A DNA stretch of 64,000 nucleotides from Klebsiella michiganensis. GTDB taxonomy: Bacteria; Pseudomonadota; Gammaproteobacteria; Enterobacterales; Enterobacteriaceae. Below the pieces are notes generated by a model. It was not told the origin of the DNA. It worked only from the letters and a program-made list of their open reading frames with translations, and searched no databases. Where the stretch lies: positions 1,116,001-1,180,000 of the forward strand of contig CP011077.1 in the NCBI GenBank assembly GCA_000963575.1, written 5' to 3'. Shown here piece by piece: positions 16,094-24,347 of this stretch; the first letter of the stretch is position 1, and every line of letters begins with the position of its first letter. The position numbers were made by a program, and so were the translations under genes.

Positions 16094-18167
16094 GCTCGAT
16101 ACCGGTTTACACCATCGCGTGCCCGTCATTCATCAGACCGAAGCGGCAGAGTGCGGGTTAGCCTGCCTGGCAATGATCTGCGGGTATTACGGGAAAAATA
16201 TTGATCTGATTACCCTGCGTCAGCAGTTTAATCTTTCCGCCCGCGGTGCCACGCTGGCCGGCGCCAGAACCATAGCCACTCAGTTGGGTATGGCTACACG
16301 GGCGTTCTCTCTGGATCTGGATGAGGTCGGTGTCCTGAAAAAACCCTGCATACTCCACTGGGACTTTAATCATTTTGTGGTGCTGGTGAGTGCCGGACGA
16401 CAGCGGTTTGTGATCCATGATCCCGCCAGAGGCCGCCTTACGGTAGGCCTGTCCGAAATGTCTGAACATTTTACCGGTGTGGCGCTTGAAGTCTGGCCGG
16501 ACAGCGACTTTACCGCGAAAACCGTCAGGAACAGGCTCAGCCTTTCCACGCTCATCAGCAGCGTACACGGCATCAGGGGAGCCCTGCTTAAGATATTCAG
16601 TCTGTCAGTGGTGATTGAATCCATTACTCTGGTTATGCCGATAGGCACGCAACTGGTCATGGATCATGCCATCCCGGCCGGCGATCGCGGCCTGCTGACG
16701 CTTATCTGCGTAGGGCTGTTGTTTTTCATTTTGCTACGGGCGGCGACTGGTATGGTGCGGGCCTGGTCATCCCTGGTCATGAGCACTCTCATCGGCGTTC
16801 AGTGGAAAAGCGGTCTGTTTTCTCATCTGATGCGTCTGCCCCTGGGCTATTTTGAACGGCGTAAGCTGGGCGATATCCAGTCCCGCTTTGGTTCGCTTGA
16901 CACACTGCGATCCACATTTACGGGCAGTGTGGTCGGTGCCATCATGGACGGTATCATGGTGCTCGGTGTTCTGGTGATGATGGTACTGTATGGCGGATAC
17001 CTGACCTGGTTTGTGCTGGGGTTCACTCTGGTTTATGTTTTCATTCGCCTTTTCACCTACAACTATTACCGACAGCTTTCAGAGGAAGCGCTGGTCAGGG
17101 CGGCCAGAGCCGGGTCTTATTTCATGGAGACGCTGTACGGAATAGCCACCGTCAAAATGCAGGGAATGACGGAGAGAAGAAGTGCCCACTGGCTTAATCT
17201 TGAAATTGATACCGTTAATACGGGTATCAAAGTGACTAAAATGGATTTGCTCTTCGGGGGGCTGAATACGTTTATTGCCGCCTGTGACCAGGTCGTCATT
17301 CTGTGGCTGGGCACTTCGCTGGTTATCGATAACCAGATGACCATCGGGATGTTTGTGGCCTTTGGCGCTTTCCGGGAACAGTTCTCCGGCCGTGTTGCTT
17401 CGCTGACCAGTTTTCTGCTTCAGTTGCGGATGATGAGCCTGCATAATGAACGTATCTCTGACATCGCACTTAATGAAACGGAAAGCAAAAAGCCGGATAT
17501 TCCCTGTCATGCCGGCATGAAACCGGTATCGCTGGAAGTACATGGCCTGAGCTTTCGTTATGACAGCCAGTCACCGGCGATTTTCAGCCAGTTGAACATG
17601 ACAGTGAAGCCAGGAGAAAGCGTGGCAATAACCGGCCCATCCGGGGCCGGAAAAACCACGCTGATGAAAGTCCTGTGCGGATTATTTGAACCGGAATCGG
17701 GGAAAATTATCGCGGATGGTCTTGATGTCCGACAGCTCGGGATAAACAATTATCATAAAATGATCGCCTCCGTCATGCAGGATGACAAACTGTTTTCCGG
17801 CTCAATCAGGGATAATATCTGCGGATTCGTGGAGGATCCTGATGATGTCTGGATGACTGAATGTGCCAGAGCCAGCCATATCCACGATGTTATTATGAAA
17901 ATGCCGATGGGATATGAAACCCTGATCGGTGAGCTAGGAGAAGGATTATCGGGCGGGCAAAAACAACGCATTTTTATAGCCCGTGCGCTGTACCGCAAAC
18001 CGGGGATTTTGTTTATGGATGAGGCTACCAGTTCTCTTGATAAAGAAAGTGAGAGCTTCGTTAATCAGGCGATCAGACAGTTAAATATCACCCGGATCAT
18101 CATAGCGCACCGGGAAAGCACGATAGCCTCGGCAGACCGGGTGATTACCCTCGGGGCAGTGAATTAA
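16059..18167 (+). CDS. Microcin peptidase-containing ABC exporter (CvaB/MchF-like)
   Basis: This 702-residue protein cleaves double-glycine leaders and exports the peptide. Domains: C39 peptidase (1-130) with catalytic Cys32 in [14 protein letters not shown], His105 in HFVVL and Asp121 in HDPARG; six-helix membrane domain (about 165-440); nucleotide-binding domain with Walker [10 protein letters not shown], signature LSGGQKQR, Walker [11 protein letters not shown] and the H-loop IIAHREST. All key residues are present, so it appears functional. It should process the three MREL-type leaders encoded just upstream. The family match to CvaB of the microcin V system is very close. Confidence 0.96.
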   Translation: MIRMSFRTLISKLDTGLHHRVPVIHQTEAAECGLACLAMICGYYGKNIDLITLRQQFNLSARGATLAGARTIATQLGMATRAFSLDLDEVGVLKKPCILHWDFNHFVVLVSAGRQRFVIHDPARGRLTVGLSEMSEHFTGVALEVWPDSDFTAKTVRNRLSLSTLISSVHGIRGALLKIFSLSVVIESITLVMPIGTQLVMDHAIPAGDRGLLTLICVGLLFFILLRAATGMVRAWSSLVMSTLIGVQWKSGLFSHLMRLPLGYFERRKLGDIQSRFGSLDTLRSTFTGSVVGAIMDGIMVLGVLVMMVLYGGYLTWFVLGFTLVYVFIRLFTYNYYRQLSEEALVRAARAGSYFMETLYGIATVKMQGMTERRSAHWLNLEIDTVNTGIKVTKMDLLFGGLNTFIAACDQVVILWLGTSLVIDNQMTIGMFVAFGAFREQFSGRVASLTSFLLQLRMMSLHNERISDIALNETESKKPDIPCHAGMKPVSLEVHGLSFRYDSQSPAIFSQLNMTVKPGESVAITGPSGAGKTTLMKVLCGLFEPESGKIIADGLDVRQLGINNYHKMIASVMQDDKLFSGSIRDNICGFVEDPDDVWMTECARASHIHDVIMKMPMGYETLIGELGEGLSGGQKQRIFIARALYRKPGILFMDEATSSLDKESESFVNQAIRQLNITRIIIAHRESTIASADRVITLGAVN

Positions 18168-18248
18168 CTCTAATTCAGGGGCTCGCGCGATTTTATCCTC
18201 ATTATAAACAATAAATTACGCTCTTAGCGGACGTTCTCGTTCCATTGG
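18168..18248. other. Short non-coding stretch after the exporter
   Basis: About 80 bp with no clear gene and no strong terminator, before the second copy of the 80-bp repeat. Confidence 0.3.
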
Positions 18249-18328
18249 CCCTCAAAGGCCCCCAGCACCCAGATACGGGGGTATAACTGAGCTGGTCCCG
18301 ACATCGCTCGTGACAGAAAAATTCAGTA
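18249..18328. repeat. 80-bp direct repeat, copy 2
   Basis: Same orientation as 6910-6989, with 74 of 80 positions identical. It ends about 55 bp before the left argU repeat. Confidence 0.75.
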
Positions 18329-18383
18329 ATTCTTGGGGAATGCGGAGCGTAAAGGAGATAAAAAGAATTCAGTGGCGGTGTGC

Positions 18384-18447
18384 TAACTTCGAAATGGTAC
18401 GCCCTACAGGGTTCGAACCTGTGACCTACGGCTTAGAAGGCCGTTGC
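18384..18447. repeat. Left attachment-site repeat (partial argU copy)
   Basis: This 64-bp sequence is identical to 22682-22745, which covers the 3' half of the argU tRNA and 11 bp beyond it. Such duplicated tRNA 3' ends mark the borders of elements integrated by tyrosine recombinases. The copy lacks the tRNA 5' half and cannot make a tRNA. Confidence 0.92.
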
Positions 18448-19227
18448 CGAAGTATGCAGCAGAAAGTGCCGGTTCAGCGCAGCATTCGCACGAATTCTCT
18501 CCTCAAAATCCCGCTTGCCTGGGGTTTCGGTGCAGGCAACCAGTGGCACGCCCAGAGAAGCCATCCAGCACTCAAACGAATCATCTTGCTGATTAAATAT
18601 GATCCCACGGTGGCAACGGTAACCGTCGGCGGTACCGCTTTTTTTCAGTATGAAATGCCGGGCCATTCTGGCACGCAGCCCCAGAGAAAATGAGCCAACC
18701 GTGCTGCTTCGCTCGTAGGTATAAAGGTATGCGTGATGAGCGGACAGATCCTCATGGCAGCTCATTGTGCCTGACGCACCGGCCTCACGCAGGAGTGCCG
18801 CATGGGACATAAGCAGTCGGCCCTCACGGGTCAGCAGGAGGCGGCGGGAAAATCCACGGTTGGTATCATGCCCCTGAGCATTTCCCCGGCAGCCGTGCGA
18901 GAAGCCGAAGGCATTGACCAGCGGCAGCAGGCTGAAGGCACAGTGCATGAAATCCGGTGGATGATTCTGCTGTAAAAAGCGCAGGCACCCCCAGACACCG
19001 GCTGGCTCCTCGCCGTGAAAACCCGCCACAACCAGCCGTCGGAGTGTATGCGGCAATGCGGGCTTACCCTGATATAACATCAACGGTTCACCGCCGCTGA
19101 AACCGAGGACGGTGGGCGCTAATTGCCAGCAGCGTGCCTGCCGCTGCCATTGCTGTTGAAACGCCCTGAGATCGCATGTCAGCAGCGGGCTATGCCGGTG
19201 CTGCCAGAGAAAGCCCGTTTGCACCAT
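18433..19227 (-). CDS. M14-family zinc metallopeptidase/deacylase
   Basis: The 264-residue product shows the M14 zinc site: His71 and Glu74 in GFHGEEPAG, and His158 in SCHEDLS. A substrate-binding region HDTNRGF (Asn/Arg) and a likely catalytic Glu234 in ACTETPG follow. M14 relatives include carboxypeptidases, murein peptide amidases and succinylglutamate desuccinylase-type deacylases; the substrate here is not determinable. There is no signal peptide, so it is probably cytoplasmic. Its last codons (Ala-Thr-Ala-Phe-stop) are read from the argU-derived repeat, so the natural C-terminus was probably replaced at integration. GGAGAA precedes the ATG. Confidence 0.8.
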   Translation of the reverse strand: MVQTGFLWQHRHSPLLTCDLRAFQQQWQRQARCWQLAPTVLGFSGGEPLMLYQGKPALPHTLRRLVVAGFHGEEPAGVWGCLRFLQQNHPPDFMHCAFSLLPLVNAFGFSHGCRGNAQGHDTNRGFSRRLLLTREGRLLMSHAALLREAGASGTMSCHEDLSAHHAYLYTYERSSTVGSFSLGLRARMARHFILKKSGTADGYRCHRGIIFNQQDDSFECWMASLGVPLVACTETPGKRDFEERIRANAALNRHFLLHTSATAF

Positions 19228-19268
19228 CCCGTTCTCCGATGAAAAATTTGGCTTATGTAGTTATGCCG

Positions 19269-19362
19269 TCAGTTATAGGTCATGGTGAAGGTGGCGGAGG
19301 TGTTAGTGGTTCCCCCTGCGATGTGTGCCGCCGTCTGATAGTAGCGAGCCGTCAAAGGTAAC
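19269..19362 (-). pseudogene. C-terminal fragment of a type 1-like fimbrial subunit
   Basis: The minus strand reads LPLTARYYQTAAHIAGGTTN followed by TSATFTMTYN and stop, the hallmark last beta-strand region of chaperone-usher fimbrial subunits. The rest of the gene is gone at the junction with an IS3-family end near 19363. Confidence 0.75.
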
Positions 19363-19500
19363 TGGACTGACCCCCCGACAGTAGACAAATTCTGTCCTCA
19401 CTATGAGGCCTGTTCAAAGGCCTCCGGACTGACTGTGACGCCTGACCCGGTTATACAACACTTCAATGTAATCGAAGATATCCGCCTGGGCCAGCACGCA
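19363..19500 (-). mobile_element. IS3-family element end with orfB C-terminal relic
   Basis: The terminal sequence TGGACTGACCCCCCGACA begins exactly where the fimbrial reading frame loses homology. Inward, the minus strand encodes ADIFDYIEVLYNRVRRHSQS and, after a shift, SPEAFEQAS and stop: the conserved IS3 OrfB C-terminus. Only the last ~35 codons remain. Confidence 0.75.
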
Positions 19501-19812
19501 GGATAATATCTGGAACTGTTTTCTGGGAGAAAATTAATTCCAGCAGAAACAGTGACATTAACACTCATTTAAGCTGGCGGCATACAAAGTACAGTTTCTT
19601 TCCGACTTTTTGATTCCTTCCCGACCCGATCCAATCGACTTGTCGAACATGCACAGTTGCTGTTAAATACAGATGTCGCGAAAAACGGCTGGCCGAGGTT
19701 TGCATACTAACCAGGCATGGCCGCGTACATCCTCTCGTGCAAGGGCACGGTTGGCTAGCGTCTCCGAAAAACTGACAGTATCGAACGATGCTGCGATACA
19801 TGGAGCGCATCT
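19501..19812. other. Non-coding region before the flavin monooxygenase
   Basis: No gene was recognised in these 310 bp. A minus-strand frame (19884-19663) is open but overlaps the monooxygenase start and shows no family features. The promoter of the monooxygenase must lie here. Confidence 0.35.
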
Positions 19813-20946
19813 ATGCGACAGACTATTGCTATTATTGGCGCCGGCCTTAGCGGCCTCATGCTTGCCCGTGTGCTTTATCGACACGGGATAAACTCTACGA
19901 TCTACGAAGCCGAACCCTCACCCTATGTCCGCAAGCAGGGAGGGCTACTCGATATTCACGCTGAGAGCGGCCAACGCGCTCTTGAGATTGCCGCATTGAG
20001 CGATGATTTTCTGCGTCTCGTCCGGCACGGTGAAGATGCCAAGCGTGTAGTGAACAAGGATGGTGACATTCTGTTTGATCGCACCAGCAACGCATCTTCG
20101 CTCCGCCCGGAAGTTGATCGCGGCGAGCTTCGGGCAATGCTAATCAGCTCGCTTCCCAGAGGAACAATCCGTTGGGGTTGCAAGGTTACGTCCCTGAAAC
20201 CGCTTGGAGATGGTCGGCACCAAATCGACTTTGTTGATGGAGCCAATACCGTCGTGGATTTGCTCGTCGGCGCGGACGGAGCCTGGTCCAGGGTTCGGCC
20301 GCTTCTCACTGATGCCAGGCCTCTTTACTCGGGCACCTGCTTCATCGAAATTGCGCTTACTCGAGACGATGCGCGTCACACAGCAAGTATCTTAGCGATA
20401 GGCACGGGTACGTTGATGGCGGTTGCTCCTGGCCGGGGTATCATTGCCCACCGTAACAAGGATGGCAGTGCTAAAGGGTATGTCGCGTTGAACAAGTCAG
20501 AGGAATGGATTCGGTCCGTTAATTTCGGCAACGTTTACGCTGGCCTGGCAGTCATTGCGGAGCAGTTCACGGGGTGGGCACCTCATCTCCTGGATTTCAT
20601 CACCGACAGCATCGCCGAACCGATCCTCCTGCCGATCTATGCGCTTCCTGCCAACATCCAGTGGTCACGGTGTGAAGGTGTGACCCTGATTGGTGACGCA
20701 GCACATCTCATGTCGCCATTTGCTGGCCAGGGTGCCAACCTTGCTATGTGGGACGGTGCTGAGCTTGGTCAATCGATTGCCGCGAGCCCCGATGATTTGG
20801 GTGCCGCTATTACAGCCTATGAAACGGCTCTTTTTCCCAGAAGTCAGGACATAGCGCAAATGTCTGCGCGAAACCAGGAACTGTTTTTCGGTGATTTCGC
20901 CCCTGGTAGCGTGGTCGATATGTTCACTGGTCTCGGCAGAGACTAA
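19813..20946 (+). CDS. FAD-dependent monooxygenase, TetX-like
   Basis: This 377-residue cytoplasmic enzyme has the FAD Rossmann motif at its start (IAIIGAGLSGLMLARVLYRH), a conserved Arg/Asp region (VDRGELRAML), the DG motif (LVGADGAWSRVR) and the second FAD motif GDAAHLMSPFAGQGANLAM. The pattern places it in the p-hydroxybenzoate hydroxylase fold group, close to TetX, which hydroxylates tetracyclines. Whether it acts on antibiotics cannot be told from sequence. ATGGAGCGCATCT gives a ribosome site for the ATG at 19813. It is a single gene in the tRNA-bounded segment. Confidence 0.88.
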   Translation: MRQTIAIIGAGLSGLMLARVLYRHGINSTIYEAEPSPYVRKQGGLLDIHAESGQRALEIAALSDDFLRLVRHGEDAKRVVNKDGDILFDRTSNASSLRPEVDRGELRAMLISSLPRGTIRWGCKVTSLKPLGDGRHQIDFVDGANTVVDLLVGADGAWSRVRPLLTDARPLYSGTCFIEIALTRDDARHTASILAIGTGTLMAVAPGRGIIAHRNKDGSAKGYVALNKSEEWIRSVNFGNVYAGLAVIAEQFTGWAPHLLDFITDSIAEPILLPIYALPANIQWSRCEGVTLIGDAAHLMSPFAGQGANLAMWDGAELGQSIAASPDDLGAAITAYETALFPRSQDIAQMSARNQELFFGDFAPGSVVDMFTGLGRD

Positions 20947-21023
20947 CCAAGAACGAGCCGGTCGCCATATTTTAGACCGGCTCTATGTGCACATACAGTG
21001 TATTCCTGACAGAGAGGTATGCA

Positions 21024-21803
21024 TTAATCGGGATTGTTTTCGTCTTTACGCAGTGTTAGCACTTCAAACCCGTCGGCGGTAACAACTACAGTATGTTCCC
21101 ACTGAGCCGAAAGTTTTTTATCTCGGGTGACTACTGTCCAGCCATCTTTTTTAGTTTTAATTTTTCTGTCGCCCTGATTAACCATAGGTTCGATGGTAAA
21201 TACCATCCCCTCCTTTAACTCGACGCCTGTACCAGGTCTACCGTAATGGAGCACCTGCGGCTCTTCATGCATCTCCGCGCCAATACCATGTCCACAATAT
21301 TCTCTTACAACGCTATATCCGTTGTCTTCCACATGTTTTTGAATCGCATAGCCTATATCTCCAAGCCTGGCTCCCGGCTTCACAGCTTTAATACCAAGCC
21401 ACATAGCTTCCCAGGTTATTTTTACTAATCTACGGGCTACTGGAGAGACCTCTCCGATAAGGTACATTTTGCTGGAATCGGCAATCATGCCATCTTTTTC
21501 AAGAGTTATATCTACGTTAACAATAGTTCCGGCTTTTAGATATTCAGTGGTTTTAGGAATGCCGTGACAAACTACCTCATTTACAGATGTGTTCAGTACA
21601 TAAGGATAGCCGTATTGCCCCTTGCTGGCTGGACGAGACTTCAGCTCATCAGTGATGAAAGCTTCTACCCGATCATTTATTTCCATGGTGGTGACGCCGG
21701 GAATAATAAACATGTCCAGCATATCAAACACAGAAGCGAGCAATGCTCCTGCATGGCGCTGGCGTGCAAGTTCATCGGCAGTTTTAATGTGAATTGATGG
21801 CAT
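21024..21803 (-). CDS. map: Type I methionine aminopeptidase (accessory copy)
   Basis: The 259-residue enzyme removes N-terminal Met. The metal ligands of type I enzymes are all visible: Asp in NVDITLEKDG, Asp in IADSSKM, His in GHGIG, Glu in FTIEPMV and Glu in QWEHTVV, plus the substrate His in EVVCHGIP. The essential housekeeping map is normally next to rpsB, so this is likely a second copy. Its start overlaps the ParD-like gene by 20 bp, and the two form one transcript. Why an accessory aminopeptidase pairs with a ParD-like protein is unknown. Confidence 0.9.
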   Translation of the reverse strand: MPSIHIKTADELARQRHAGALLASVFDMLDMFIIPGVTTMEINDRVEAFITDELKSRPASKGQYGYPYVLNTSVNEVVCHGIPKTTEYLKAGTIVNVDITLEKDGMIADSSKMYLIGEVSPVARRLVKITWEAMWLGIKAVKPGARLGDIGYAIQKHVEDNGYSVVREYCGHGIGAEMHEEPQVLHYGRPGTGVELKEGMVFTIEPMVNQGDRKIKTKKDGWTVVTRDKKLSAQWEHTVVVTADGFEVLTLRKDENNPD

Positions 21804-22002
21804 CTATCACCTCCAGTAAGCGGTCAGAACTGGATTTCAGCATCATCATTTTAATCTGGTGATAGTCCAGGTGCGGATAAAGTTCACATATCATGCCCAG
21901 GCGGATCCAGTATTCCGCCTGCGCGTTTACAGATCGCGACATAGCTTTGCTGGCATCACGAATGTCTTCATGTAATAAATCAGAAATTTTTACAATGCCC
22001 AT
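21784..22002 (-). CDS. ParD-like family protein
   Basis: The 72-residue product (MGIVKISDLLHEDIRDASKA...) looks like the ParD-like/TA-antitoxin-like family: an N-terminal strand then helices, as in ribbon-helix-helix DNA-binding proteins, with SRSVNAQAEYWIRLG as the core helix. No ParE-type toxin follows; instead its end overlaps the methionine aminopeptidase start. It may autoregulate the pair. A ribosome site is not obvious. Confidence 0.75.
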   Translation of the reverse strand: MGIVKISDLLHEDIRDASKAMSRSVNAQAEYWIRLGMICELYPHLDYHQIKMMMLKSSSDRLLEVIDAINSH

Positions 22003-22201
22003 AGTATACGTTCCATTACATTTCGTATATGAATCATATATAGGTAATTGATAAATGTCACGTCAGTCTCAGTGGTCATTATTGAAGCTCACTTTTGATC
22101 GTGCTGACCCTGACACAACATCCTGCGCCTGCAGTGGTTTACTAAATTTGGTCACCTGAACAGAGGCGATATTCTCGCCTCAGAACAACACGGGGGCTCC
22201 A

Positions 22202-22492
22202 ATGAAAAGAAGAAATTTCAGTCCAGAATTAAAACGCGAATCCGTTCTGCTGGTTGTCGATCAGAATGACACCGTCTCTGACGATGCTAAGGCCATAGAT
22301 GTTGGTCTTTCCACGATGACAACGTGGGTCAAGCAATTGCGTGATGAGCGTCAGAGAGAAACGCCAAAAGCCGCCCCGATAACCCCAAACCGAATTGAAA
22401 TACGTGATTTCAGAAAAAACACAACGTATTGAAATAGAAAGTGAAATAATAAAAAGGCCACCGCGCTTTTGATGTCGGACTCCCTGAACTGT
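22202..22492 (+). mobile_element. IS3-family orfA relic, one frameshift
   Basis: The plus strand encodes [20 protein letters not shown], a helix-turn-helix ([17 protein letters not shown]) and [12 protein letters not shown]. After a shift near 22430 it reads [20 protein letters not shown] to a stop at about 22492. This is a near full-length IS3 OrfA. Confidence 0.85.
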
Positions 22493-22620
22493 TCTCGATA
22501 ATCGGGAAGCTCAGGACGCGTTATTCTGTGGCTACTCTCTGCCATGTAATTGTGGTTCATCGCGGCATGGAAAATCATCCAGGAAAGCCAGACGGCAGAC
22601 GGGGTGTATTACGGAGTCAG
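22493..22620 (+). mobile_element. IS3-family orfB 5' relic
   Basis: Directly downstream of orfA, the plus strand reads [20 protein letters not shown] and [13 protein letters not shown], the N-terminus of the matching OrfB. It ends near 22620, before the argU terminator. Confidence 0.65.
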
Positions 22621-22655
22621 GTATAGAATCAGCCAATTAATTGAATTTCAGGCAT

Positions 22656-22679
22656 AAAAAAAGACATCGGTTGATGTCT
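22656..22679 (-). terminator. Rho-independent terminator of argU
   Basis: On the minus strand, stem AGACATC / GATGTCT with loop AACC is followed by seven T, about 14 bp downstream of the tRNA 3' end. Confidence 0.85.
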
Positions 22680-22681
22680 GT

Positions 22682-22745
22682 TAACTTCGAAATGGTACGC
22701 CCTACAGGGTTCGAACCTGTGACCTACGGCTTAGAAGGCCGTTGC
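22682..22745. repeat. Right attachment-site repeat (within argU)
   Basis: Identical to 18384-18447. It spans from 11 bp past the tRNA 3' end to just 5' of the anticodon stem, so integration reconstituted an intact tRNA here. Confidence 0.92.
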
Positions 22746-22769
22746 TCTATCCAGCTGAGCTAAGGGCGC
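22693..22769 (-). tRNA. argU: tRNA-Arg (UCU anticodon)
   Basis: A 77-nt cloverleaf on the minus strand: acceptor GCGCCCT / AGGGCGT, D-arm GCTC..GAGC, anticodon stem ACGGC / GCCGT with loop CTTCTAA (anticodon TCT), T-arm ACAGG TTCGAAC CCTGT, encoded CCA. It reads rare AGA codons. Its place beside folD matches E. coli argU, a known phage and island integration site. Confidence 0.97.
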
Positions 22770-22965
22770 ACTGAGTAATGCAGAGTAACATTACGGTCTG
22801 ATGCGGGGTGGATTATACGGTCAGCACCTTTCGAGTCAATGGCTTTTCAACCACCTGCGCGACAATTGAGCATAAACCCACATCAGTGCCTGACAGCGGG
22901 CCGCGCATCTGACAAAATAGCAGCAACCCCCTTCCTTTAAGTTTACAGATGGAATTCTCTCTCTG

Positions 22966-23832
22966 ATGGCAGCAAAGATTATTGACGGTAAAACGATTGC
23001 GCAGCAGGTACGGCTTGAAGTTGCTGAAAAAGTAAAAGCCCGAATTGCCGCAGGAAAACGTGCCCCTGGTCTGGCCGTTGTATTGGTGGGAGCGAACCCT
23101 GCATCCCAGATTTATGTCGCGAACAAACGCAAAGCCTGCGAAGAGGTCGGTTTCGTCTCCCGCTCTTATGATTTGCCAGAAACCACCAGCGAAGCTGAGC
23201 TGCTGGCGCTGATCGATGCGCTTAACGCAGACGCCGAGATTGACGGCATTCTGGTACAGCTGCCGCTGCCTGCCGGGATCGATAACGTCAAAGTTCTCGA
23301 GCGTATCGACCCGGACAAAGACGTGGACGGCTTCCATCCGTACAACATCGGCCGCCTGTGCCAGCGCGCGCCGCGCCTGCGCCCATGTACCCCACGCGGT
23401 ATCGTGACGCTGCTTGAGCGCTACAACATTGATACCTACGGCCTGAACGCGGTGATCATTGGCGCGTCCAACATTGTGGGCCGCCCGATGAGCATGGAGC
23501 TGCTGCTGGCCGGCTGTACTACCACCGTGACGCATCGCTTCACCAAAAACCTCCGCCAGCACGTTGAGAACGCCGACCTGGTGATTGTCGCCGTGGGTAA
23601 ACCGGGCTTTATTCCGGGCGAGTGGATTAAAGAAGGCGCTATCGTCGTGGACGTCGGCATCAACCGCCTTGAGAGCGGGAAAGTGGTCGGGGACGTAATT
23701 TATGATGAAGCCGCCGCCAAAGCCTCGTATATTACGCCGGTTCCGGGTGGCGTTGGCCCAATGACGGTTGCCACCCTAATTCAGAATACCTTGCAGGCCT
23801 GCGAGGAATATCATGATGTTGATGGAGAGTAA
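22966..23832 (+). CDS. folD: Bifunctional methylenetetrahydrofolate dehydrogenase/cyclohydrolase
   Basis: This 288-residue cytoplasmic enzyme interconverts 5,10-methylene-, methenyl- and 10-formyl-tetrahydrofolate using NADP. Catalytic Tyr50 and Lys54 are in [26 protein letters not shown], the nucleotide-binding [10 protein letters not shown] and the C-terminal [15 protein letters not shown] are all present. Length equals the E. coli enzyme. ybcJ follows 2 bp after the stop. This marks the start of core-genome order after argU. Confidence 0.98.
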   Translation: MAAKIIDGKTIAQQVRLEVAEKVKARIAAGKRAPGLAVVLVGANPASQIYVANKRKACEEVGFVSRSYDLPETTSEAELLALIDALNADAEIDGILVQLPLPAGIDNVKVLERIDPDKDVDGFHPYNIGRLCQRAPRLRPCTPRGIVTLLERYNIDTYGLNAVIIGASNIVGRPMSMELLLAGCTTTVTHRFTKNLRQHVENADLVIVAVGKPGFIPGEWIKEGAIVVDVGINRLESGKVVGDVIYDEAAAKASYITPVPGGVGPMTVATLIQNTLQACEEYHDVDGE

Positions 23833-23834
23833 TA

Positions 23835-24047
23835 ATGGCGACCTTCTCACTAGGTAAACACCCTCACGTTGAACTGTGCGACTTGCTCAAGCTGGAAGGC
23901 TGGTGCGAAAGCGGTGCACAGGCAAAGGCGGTGATTGCCGAAGGCCTCGTGAAGGTGGACGGTGAAGTTGAAACCCGCAAACGCTGCAAAATTGTGGCGG
24001 GCCAGACCGTAAGCTTTGAGAGCCTGAGCATTACCGTTCAGCCTTAA
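23835..24047 (+). CDS. ybcJ: S4-domain RNA-binding protein YbcJ
   Basis: The 70-residue product is almost all S4 fold (VELCDLLKLEGWCESGAQAK, GLVKVDGEVETRKRCKIVAG), a small RNA-binding module found in ribosome-linked proteins. The folD-ybcJ pairing matches E. coli. A ribosome site (TGGAGAG) lies inside the folD end, so the two are coupled. Confidence 0.94.
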   Translation: MATFSLGKHPHVELCDLLKLEGWCESGAQAKAVIAEGLVKVDGEVETRKRCKIVAGQTVSFESLSITVQP

Positions 24048-24256
24048 TCCAGCGCTGCCCTGTTCTGAACGGAGAGGGCAGGCATCAACTCTCCTTGCCG
24101 TTTGAGTGAAGGATAGTTGAAGATCCTTTTCACACCTCAGATTCAAATCTCCTTCTCTGCGCCCGGCCTTAAAACCTGCGCCACTTCAAATATTCGATAA
24201 CAATATGGCAACAACGCAGATTTCAGTTGCGGGCTAAAAATCGTTTCGGCACTCTA
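24048..24256. other. Intergenic region upstream of the PTS operators
   Basis: No gene. A weak hairpin (CTGCCCT / AGGGCAG, 24057-24083) could end the folD-ybcJ transcript. Confidence 0.35.
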
Positions 24257-24285
24257 GGTAGAACGTTCTACTAGAACGTTCTACC
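24257..24285. promoter_or_regulatory. Tandem MalI-like operators
   Basis: Two palindromes with centres 13 bp apart: GTAGAACGTTCTAC (24258-24271) and TAGAACGTTCTA (24272-24283). The central AACGTT and outer bases resemble the E. coli MalI operator (GATAAAACGTTTTATC). They precede the PTS gene by about 65 bp and are the likely target of the MalI-like repressor encoded at 25918. Confidence 0.75.
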
Positions 24286-24347
24286 TACCATAAAAACGCG
24301 TGAACAGACAAAACGCGGTTACTGCGTCTGCACCGGGGGAAACGTCC

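Noticed and set aside
18395..18447. Second tRNA-Arg gene
   Set aside because: Only the 3' half is present; the acceptor 5' strand and D-arm are absent, so it is an attachment-site copy.
19663..19884. Divergent regulator gene before the flavin monooxygenase
   Set aside because: The open frame overlaps the monooxygenase start and shows no DNA-binding domain.
21024..22002. Classical ParDE toxin-antitoxin system
   Set aside because: The second gene is a clear methionine aminopeptidase with all metal ligands, not a ParE/RelE toxin.
22437..22492. Active IS3 element beside argU
   Set aside because: orfA is frameshifted and orfB is truncated within about 130 bp.
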